Source: Desulfobacteraceae bacterium | GTDB lineage: Bacteria; Desulfobacterota; Desulfobacteria; Desulfobacterales; SG8-13 | Direction of reading: 5' to 3' | Length of the DNA stretch: 5,081 bases | Assembly: GCA_029287875.1 (NCBI GenBank) | Contig: JARFQH010000165.1 | Location: 1-5,081, forward strand | Part shown: piece after piece, positions 1 to 3,882 of the stretch | Position numbering within the stretch: the first letter of the stretch is position 1 | Layout of the letters: each line of letters opens with the position of its first letter | Made by a program: the position numbers and the translations under genes | The notes under the pieces: model-generated | The model's database searches: none | Told to the model about the DNA's origin: nothing | Seen by the model: only the letters and a program-made list of their open reading frames with translations

Positions 1-93
1 TAGGGACCGTGCTTGTAGATCCTGCCGCACCTTTCGGGAGTGGCCATGCTCAAACAGTTCAGCAAGTCCCTTATGCTTAAAGCTCTTTATCAC
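1..93 (-). CDS. higB: HigB-like RelE/ParE-family toxin, 5' part only
   Basis: Reading leftward from the GTG at 93-91, 31 codons stay open to the window edge and begin VIKSFKHKGLAELFEHGHSR. The opening I-K-S-F-x-H-K-G-L followed by a short acidic/basic stretch is the usual N-terminus of HigB ('plasmid maintenance killer') toxins, a RelE/ParE-fold mRNA interferase of about 92 residues that cleaves mRNA at the ribosome. Only the first third is here; the catalytic C-terminal part lies outside. GTG is chosen because the family begins M/V-I-K-S-F. The nearby ATG at 97-95 is in another frame and meets TGA at once. No Shine-Dalgarno sequence precedes the start; instead a promoter and palindrome lie directly upstream. 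In this family the toxin gene normally precedes higA, whose product binds the toxin and represses the operon, so higA is expected just left of the window. Identification rests on 31 residues, so a truncated copy cannot be excluded. Confidence 0.72.
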   Translation of the reverse strand, partial: MIKSFKHKGLAELFEHGHSRKVRQDLQARSL

Positions 94-100
94 ATGTCGG

Positions 101-128
101 ATTGTATCAAATCTTGATACAGTGTCAA
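101..128 (-). promoter_or_regulatory. Sigma70-like promoter of the higB-like gene
   Basis: On the minus strand TTGACA (128-123) and TACAAT (106-101) are separated by 16 bp. The -35 is a perfect consensus match and the -10 matches 5 of 6. Transcription would start near position 94, next to the GTG start codon at 93, so the mRNA would have little or no leader. The spacer and part of the -10 are covered by a perfect palindrome, as expected for an autorepressed toxin-antitoxin operon. Activity is inferred from sequence only. Confidence 0.55.
104..120. promoter_or_regulatory. Perfect 17-bp palindrome, probable TA operator
   Basis: GTATCAAATCTTGATAC consists of perfect 7-bp arms around a 3-bp centre. 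It overlaps the -10 hexamer and fills most of the spacer of the higB-like promoter, so a bound protein would block RNA polymerase. By analogy with other higBA operons the ligand would be the HigA helix-turn-helix antitoxin, alone or with toxin; this is inference. The half-site TGATAC recurs at 478-483 and 488-493. Confidence 0.5.
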
Positions 129-130
129 CA

Positions 131-147
131 AAATTGTTACACAATTT
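131..147. promoter_or_regulatory. Second perfect 17-bp palindrome upstream of the higB-like -35
   Basis: AAATTGTTACACAATTT again has perfect 7-bp arms and a 3-bp centre, but a different sequence from the palindrome at 104-120. It lies just upstream of the -35 element (minus-strand sense), with centres 27 bp apart. It could be a second operator for another regulator or an activator site. Its AT-richness makes chance occurrence more plausible than for the first palindrome. Confidence 0.35.
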
Positions 148-349
148 CTAAGAAAGCTGAATTTTCTGTAGCGTAGCCGTTACGACAGGTATGCCGGTGA
201 AGGGGAAAATTGTTGGTCTGAGAGGCAGCATCAAAATACCAGAAAAACAAGTTGATTCCAAAAGAATAAGAAAGTAAAGAAAAAATGACCACTCACAAAA
301 TAGCCGAAGGCGATTGATGAATTTTACTCACGCATGCAATGCATCGTTA

Positions 350-478
350 CTAAAAGAAAAAGGAACAAAGGAAGGTTGTTTTGCCCGTCTGTTGCATCTC
401 GATAACAACCACCACCGGCATATTGTCGAGGGCCGTGTTGACGGCATCGGCAATGTCTCTCACATAAAAGTCTGTCAT
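350..478 (-). pseudogene. Remnant of an AAA_14/DUF4143-type ATPase gene (N-terminus only)
   Basis: Reading leftward from ATG at 478-476, a 42-codon frame ends at TAG (352-350). It contains IADAVNTALDNMPVVVVIEM followed by QQTGKTTFL. This matches the start of the AAA_14/DUF4143 family of roughly 400-residue ATPases: a helix, then a hydrophobic strand N-M-P-V-V-V-I, then a Walker A of the form G-x-R-Q-x-G-K-T-T. Here the first glycine of the P-loop reads E and the R reads Q, while the G-K-T-T core remains. After the P-loop the family similarity stops abruptly (LCSFFF, then stop), so Walker B, the sensor and the DUF4143 domain are absent. I read it as a truncated, decaying gene rather than a functional small protein. 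The family is common near toxin-antitoxin loci and in mobile regions, in keeping with the higB-like gene nearby. Family assignment from so few residues is moderate. Confidence 0.55.
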
Positions 479-500
479 GATACTGCATGATACAGTGTCA
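476..500. repeat. TGATAC half-site cluster with a 13-bp word shared with the higB-like promoter
   Basis: CATGATAC occurs twice in tandem (476-483 and 486-493), followed by GTGTCA (495-500). The stretch TGATACAGTGTCA (488-500) is identical to 115-127 in the higB-like promoter. The 13-mer is itself a near-palindrome: TGATAC and GTGTCA differ from perfect symmetry at one pair. It sits across the predicted -10 of the ATPase remnant, so both control regions probably once answered to the same or a related repressor. Confidence 0.55.
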
Positions 501-515
501 TAATGCCACCGTCAA
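487..515 (-). promoter_or_regulatory. Promoter-like pair upstream of the ATPase remnant
   Basis: On the minus strand TTGACG (515-510) and TATCAT (492-487) are 17 bp apart, each matching 5 of 6 consensus bases. The ATG of the remnant is at 478, only 8 nt beyond the -10, so a transcript would be essentially leaderless. The -10 lies inside the second CATGATAC copy. This is a sequence prediction only. Confidence 0.38.
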
Positions 516-530
516 ATGAAACAATTTGAC
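511..530. repeat. Inverted repeat GTCAAAT / ATTTGAC
   Basis: Perfect 7-bp arms (511-517 and 524-530) flank a 6-nt centre. The left arm overlaps the predicted -35 of the ATPase remnant, so it may be an operator. As RNA it would form only a weak AT-rich hairpin with no U-tract, so it is not a terminator. Confidence 0.4.
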
Positions 531-545
531 AGACATTAACCTATA

Positions 546-731
546 GGTTGAGCGGTTTCCCGCCCAGGCAGGATTTATCGTTCCGGATTGAAAAGCCCTC
601 AAATGCATTGTATGAAAATACGCCGAAGTGGCAAAGTTTCTTTTTTGATCAAACTGGCCGCCTTTCTGGCCAGCGGCTGGGCTGAACCCTGAACCCAGAA
701 CGTTGAACCCAGAACCCTGAACCGCTCAACC
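546..731. repeat. 12-bp inverted repeat enclosing about 160 bp
   Basis: GGTTGAGCGGTT (546-557) recurs as its exact reverse complement AACCGCTCAACC (720-731), with 162 bp between. No transposase-like frame lies inside and I see no target duplication, so it is not a recognisable insertion sequence. The word belongs to the same GTTGAGC family as the 9-bp tandem units at 778-831, so both probably arose by the same local duplication process. Confidence 0.5.
683..724. repeat. Tandem array of six 7-bp units (consensus TGAACCC)
   Basis: Six consecutive heptamers read TGAACCC, TGAACCC, AGAACGT, TGAACCC, AGAACCC and TGAACCG. The 7-bp period cannot preserve a protein repeat in short tracts, and the array lies between genes. 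It resembles AACCC-rich intergenic microsatellites that I associate with sulfate-reducer genomes (recollection, not checked). Confidence 0.7.
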
Positions 732-777
732 CGAATCCTTATATGTCCGCTGTGGGTCTGTCAATACGGTTGGGTCG

Positions 778-831
778 GTTGAGCCCGTTGAGCCCGTTTA
801 GCCCGCTGAGCCTGTTTAGCCAGATGAGCCA
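778..831. repeat. Tandem array of six 9-bp units (consensus GTTGAGCCC)
   Basis: Units are GTTGAGCCC (twice), GTTTAGCCC, GCTGAGCCT, GTTTAGCCA and GATGAGCCA, with a more diverged copy GTTGGGTCG just before at 769-777. Divergence rises away from the 778-795 copies. The array is non-coding and in the opposite sense to the 9-bp array that follows at 841. Confidence 0.75.
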
Positions 832-840
832 GAAACAAAC

Positions 841-885
841 CGACCTAACTGACCAAACTGACCTAACCGGCTAAACCGGCTAACC
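841..885. repeat. Second 9-bp tandem array, partly inverse to the first
   Basis: Units CGACCTAAC, TGACCAAAC, TGACCTAAC, CGGCTAAAC and CGGCTAACC run in 9-bp steps. CGGCTAAAC is, apart from one base, the reverse complement of unit GTTTAGCCC in the first array. The segment at 869-880 can pair with 810-821 at 11 of 12 positions across a 47-nt loop. The two arrays together could form an extended hairpin upstream of the transporter gene. Confidence 0.65.
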
Positions 886-937
886 GGCAAAAAATCAGTT
901 GTGTTGAACTCGCTCGGCACTGTAACATCACCTCCGG

Positions 938-1804
938 ATGAAAAAACCGACCCACAGGCTCCTCGGCGAACTGGCGGTATTCGCATCGGCCTTCTGTTTC
1001 TATTTTTCGACGGTGGTGATCAGATGGTCCCAAGCCGAGGTCACGATCGATCCCTCTTACTTTGCGTTTTTCCGGTTTCTGACCGGATTCCTGGTGGTCT
1101 GTGCCATTATGGTCTTCAGAAGCCAACCACCGCGCCCACAGCGCTACCACCTTCTGGTCGGAAGAGCCGTGGCCAACAGTGTAGCGGTATACTTTTTCTA
1201 CATGTCAGTAAAATACACCTCGGTGGCCGAAGCCAATATCTTGAATATGACCTACCCGGTCTTCGTCGCCCTACTTTCGTGGGGATTGCTCCGTGAACAG
1301 CGCGACCCGACGGCCCTGGCGTTGGTGGCGGTTGCCTTCGCGGGCATCTGGCTCATTCTGGCTCCCGCCGAAATCGACATTAAGCTGGCTAACCTGTGGG
1401 GATTGGCGTCGGGTGTGTCGGCGTCCTTTGCCATTATGTACCTGAGCGTCAGCCGCCGTTATCACGATGCCAACACGGTGCTTTTTTTCATGTTCGGCTT
1501 AGGATCACTCTTGACGGCGGCCGTTTTTCACAAGCACTTTTTCTGGCCGAATTCAACCTGCCTCTATTATCTGGTCCTGTGCGGCGTTGCCGGTATCGCC
1601 GGACAGTTTTTGATCACCATCGGCTTTCGCTACATCACTGCCGTCGAGGGGAGCATCATATCATCGACACGAATTTTGCTGGCGGCGTTGCTCGGACCCG
1701 CTATGACAGGGGAAGGGTCCTTGACCTCAGCCGGATGGATCGGCGCGCTGCTCCTTTTCGGCGTCAATGCCGCCCTGGCCTTGCGTCGGGTGCATCCGCA
1801 TTAG
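938..1804 (+). CDS. EamA/DMT-family membrane transporter
   Basis: The 288-residue product has the size and hydrophobicity of a drug/metabolite transporter superfamily member with two EamA repeats of five helices. Helices lie at roughly 10-29, 39-60, 71-90, 97-116, 125-142 (first repeat) and 152-171, 179-197, 208-229, 235-256, 264-283 (second). Family-like signatures are Y-T-S-V-A-E-A-N followed by N-M-T-Y-P-V-F-V-A-L-L (93-112) ending the first repeat, and I-T-A-V-E-G-S-I (233-240) at the matching place in the second. Such proteins sit in the inner membrane and export or exchange small metabolites; the substrate cannot be read from sequence. ATG 938 is the only reasonable start: an in-frame TAA lies at 923-925 and no Met follows until residue 58. 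No Shine-Dalgarno is visible; CCTCC before the start is anti-SD in sense. The ClpX-like gene follows after 49 bp. Confidence 0.92.
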   Translation: MKKPTHRLLGELAVFASAFCFYFSTVVIRWSQAEVTIDPSYFAFFRFLTGFLVVCAIMVFRSQPPRPQRYHLLVGRAVANSVAVYFFYMSVKYTSVAEANILNMTYPVFVALLSWGLLREQRDPTALALVAVAFAGIWLILAPAEIDIKLANLWGLASGVSASFAIMYLSVSRRYHDANTVLFFMFGLGSLLTAAVFHKHFFWPNSTCLYYLVLCGVAGIAGQFLITIGFRYITAVEGSIISSTRILLAALLGPAMTGEGSLTSAGWIGALLLFGVNAALALRRVHPH

Positions 1805-1815
1805 AGCCGGCCAGG

Positions 1816-1844
1816 TTGCAATTCCGGGCAGATGTGATTATACT
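1816..1844 (+). promoter_or_regulatory. Promoter-like pair in the gap before the ClpX-like gene
   Basis: TTGCAA (1816-1821) and TATACT (1839-1844) are 17 bp apart, matching 4 of 6 and 5 of 6 sigma70 consensus bases. The start codon ATG (1854) lies 9 nt beyond the -10, so transcription from here would give a leader of only a few nucleotides. No Shine-Dalgarno is present in the gap. It may give the ATPase gene its own transcript in addition to read-through from the transporter. Confidence 0.4.
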
Positions 1845-1853
1845 GGCTTCGTT

Positions 1854-3605
1854 ATGAAATCGCACAATGAAAAAATACCTGATCCTAAAGAAATCGAGAA
1901 GGAAATCAGCGAGTTTCTTTCCAAAAAATTCAAAGACAACGTCAAAATTGTCTCGCCCGTCGTATTGCACCAATCGCTGGCGTTAGAGAAACCGGAGCCC
2001 TCCTCCGATTCCACAAAAAAGATCAATTTTGATCTATTGCCCGAGGACCTGATCGCCTTCCTGGACCAGTATATCGTCAAGCAAGATCAAGCCAAAGCCA
2101 TTCTAGCCACAAAAATTTGCACCCATTTCAACCGCATCAAACGCTCCCAAAGTCGACCGGCCGATGGCAACGGCATGATGATCGGCAGCATTAAAAACAA
2201 TGTCCTGATGCTCGGCCCGACCGGTGTCGGCAAGACGTACATCATCAAACTGATCGCCGAAAAAATCGGAGTCCCGTTCGTCAAGGGCGACGCCACCAAG
2301 TTCAGCGAAACCGGTTATGTCGGTGGAGACGTCGAAGACCTCGTGCGGGACCTGGTGCGAGAAGCCGATGACGATATCGAGCTGGCCCAATATGGAATCA
2401 TTTACATCGATGAAATCGACAAAATCGCCGGCAGCCGGGAGCACTTCGGCGCCGATGTGTCCCGCACCGGCGTTCAGCGCGGTCTTCTCAAACCGATGGA
2501 AGAAACCGAAGTCGATCTGAAGGCCGCCCATGACCCGATTTCGATGATTCAGGAGATTGAACGCTACCGTAAAACCGGCAAGCGCCATAAACGCGTCCTC
2601 AACACCAAAAACATCCTTTTCATAATGAGCGGGGCCTTTGCCGATCTGCCGGCGATCATTCGGAAACGCCTCAATGAAAAAGGAATCGGTTTCGGGGCCC
2701 CCATAAAAAACACGACAGAGGATCTGGACATTCTCCTGCACGTCAGGTCCGAAGATCTCATCAAATACGGATTCGAGTCCGAGTTTGTGGGGCGCCTGCC
2801 GGTCCGGGCCATTTTCGAGAATTTAACCGAGGCCGATCTGTTCGAGATCCTGCACAACCCGAACAACCCGATCATGCTTGGCAAAAAACTCGATTTCGCC
2901 GCTTACGGGATCGACATCAAGTTCGATGAAGACGCTCTGAAAATACTGGCCAAAATCGCTAGCGAAGAAAACACGGGCGCCAGAGGGCTAGTCAGCGCCG
3001 TGGAAGGCACCCTGCTGCCTTTTGAAAGAAAACTGCCATCGACCAGTATCCGGGAATTTCCGGTCACCGAGCGCGTGATCCGTAACCCCGAGGAAGCGCT
3101 GGCCGAAATGACCGCTGCGAAGGACAGTGATGCCCTGCACAGTACCTTCGAAGAGCTGAGTCGCAAAGAGCAGGCCTTCATCAGAGACTACCTCAAGTCG
3201 AACACGGGCAAACTGGCCGAAAATTACAGCCTGACCATGACCGCTGCGCGCATCGCCACTGTGGCGAATTGTTATTCCCGTCACATCGTAGACGTGGGAA
3301 CGGCGATCCGCCAGATACGCTCCTACTACGATGAGGTCAAACAAATTGAACTTTTTTTCTTCAAAAACCATGACATAAACGTCGTGCTGGAAGAGGATGC
3401 CATTGATTATATCATTGAAAAGTTCGTGACATCTGATATGCATTTGGACGAGTTCTACAAAAAACTGAACATCGATTTCGAACATGGCTTGAAGCTGGTG
3501 CGGGAAAAAACCGGCAAAAATCGTTTCTTCATCAACCGTGAAGCGTTGCTGAATCCGGAAACCTATATTCGTAACAGTCTCGCCACGGCGTTGAACCTGC
3601 CATAG
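1854..3605 (+). CDS. ClpX-like AAA+ unfoldase without zinc domain, C-terminally extended
   Basis: The 583-residue protein is clearly a ClpX relative. From about residue 61 it carries the ClpX AAA+ module: the P-E-D-L...L-D-Q-Y-I-V-K-Q-D-Q-A-K entry segment, Walker A G-P-T-G-V-G-K-T (121-128), pore-1 loop G-Y-V-G (154-157), Walker B I-Y-I-D-E (183-187), a pore-2-like loop around 201-206, a K-R-H triad (243-245) at the RKH-loop position, sensor-1 region 254-262, I-G-F (278-280) as in the ClpP-docking loop, arginine finger R314 in F-V-G-R-L-P, and sensor-2 R377 in G-A-R-G-L. It should therefore hydrolyse ATP, form a hexameric ring and hand unfolded proteins to ClpP. Unlike ClpX it has no Cys4 zinc domain (only Cys89 and Cys473) but a charged N-terminus of about 60 residues, and adds about 170 residues after the small AAA domain. 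ATG 1854 is preferred because the upstream in-frame Met at 1767 lies inside the transporter gene. Substrate unknown. Confidence 0.92.
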   Translation: MKSHNEKIPDPKEIEKEISEFLSKKFKDNVKIVSPVVLHQSLALEKPEPSSDSTKKINFDLLPEDLIAFLDQYIVKQDQAKAILATKICTHFNRIKRSQSRPADGNGMMIGSIKNNVLMLGPTGVGKTYIIKLIAEKIGVPFVKGDATKFSETGYVGGDVEDLVRDLVREADDDIELAQYGIIYIDEIDKIAGSREHFGADVSRTGVQRGLLKPMEETEVDLKAAHDPISMIQEIERYRKTGKRHKRVLNTKNILFIMSGAFADLPAIIRKRLNEKGIGFGAPIKNTTEDLDILLHVRSEDLIKYGFESEFVGRLPVRAIFENLTEADLFEILHNPNNPIMLGKKLDFAAYGIDIKFDEDALKILAKIASEENTGARGLVSAVEGTLLPFERKLPSTSIREFPVTERVIRNPEEALAEMTAAKDSDALHSTFEELSRKEQAFIRDYLKSNTGKLAENYSLTMTAARIATVANCYSRHIVDVGTAIRQIRSYYDEVKQIELFFFKNHDINVVLEEDAIDYIIEKFVTSDMHLDEFYKKLNIDFEHGLKLVREKTGKNRFFINREALLNPETYIRNSLATALNLP

Positions 3606-3663
3606 CTCGTTTCCGTCCATAAATGGCCCTTTTACGCAATTCCCCGCCTGCTTCGGGACAGAT

Positions 3664-3689
3664 CGCCGTCAACCGGCGGAATCGTTTTT
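3664..3689 (+). terminator. Weak terminator-like hairpin after the ClpX-like gene
   Basis: CGCCG (3664-3668) and CGGCG (3674-3678) form a 5-bp GC stem with loop TCAAC, and TTTTT follows at 3685-3689. The T-run is short and begins 6 nt after the stem, so this is at best a weak intrinsic terminator. It lies 58 bp past the ClpX-like stop codon, a sensible place. The rest of the 277-bp gap to ahbC shows no convincing gene or promoter. Confidence 0.3.
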
Positions 3690-3869
3690 GCGGTTTACAC
3701 GAATATGCCTCCGCGCTATGCCGCTGATTTTCTTGAACTTGCGAAAAATTTCACATTTCTGGATCGGAAACTTATCAGGCCCTTTTATGAAACCGCAGAT
3801 AGGCAATCGCTAACGGCAGAGAGATGCCTGCAACCGAGCCCGCCATGTGCGAGAACCTGAACCACTCCC

Positions 3870-3873
3870 GGAG
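3870..3873 (+). promoter_or_regulatory. Ribosome binding site of ahbC
   Basis: GGAG ends 9 nt before the ATG at 3883. It supports this start and is the only clear Shine-Dalgarno sequence ahead of any gene in the window. Confidence 0.65.
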
Positions 3874-3882
3874 CGGATAACC

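Larger units (their letters stand above)
479..937. other. Gene-free stretch of short repeats
   Basis: About 460 bp between the ATPase remnant and the transporter gene hold no reading frame that I can relate to a protein. The left part (479-545) is the control region of the remnant. From 546 to 890 the DNA consists largely of related GGTT/AACC-containing words arranged as an inverted repeat and three tandem arrays, listed separately. A short inverted repeat CTGGCC/GGCCAG (654-659 and 668-673) lies between them without a T-tract. The last 47 bp before the transporter (891-937) contain no convincing ribosome binding site. Confidence 0.6.

Noticed and set aside
191..277. 28-codon plus-strand frame beginning MPVKGKIVGLRGSIKIPEK
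   Set aside because: It has a protein-like basic composition and could be an antitoxin scrap, but there is no ribosome binding site, it stops after 28 codons and I cannot match it to a family.
318..491. 57-codon plus-strand frame opposite the ATPase remnant
   Set aside because: The minus-strand frame has the P-loop family resemblance; this one is its complement and is rich in His/Asn without motifs.
546..731. Insertion sequence
   Set aside because: There are inverted arms but no transposase frame and no flanking target duplication.
683..889. CRISPR array
   Set aside because: The units are 7-9 bp, directly contiguous and have no unique spacers, so they are simple tandem repeats.
901..1296. 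131-codon plus-strand frame overlapping the transporter start
   Set aside because: It is out of frame with the clear EamA protein and has low-complexity, non-membrane content. It is a shadow.
1767..1853. Upstream ATG extending the ClpX-like protein by 29 residues
   Set aside because: It would overlap the transporter's 3' end, and the extra residues are unlike the charged N-terminus that starts at 1854.
2103..2741. 212-codon minus-strand frame opposite the ClpX-like gene
   Set aside because: It lies wholly antisense to the conserved AAA+ core and has no recognisable motifs.
3705..3860. 51-codon plus-strand frame between the ClpX-like gene and ahbC
   Set aside because: No Shine-Dalgarno, no recognised motif, and its C-terminal half is Pro/Cys-rich and looks random. 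It ends 22 nt before ahbC, which is compatible with a leader frame but not enough to call one.
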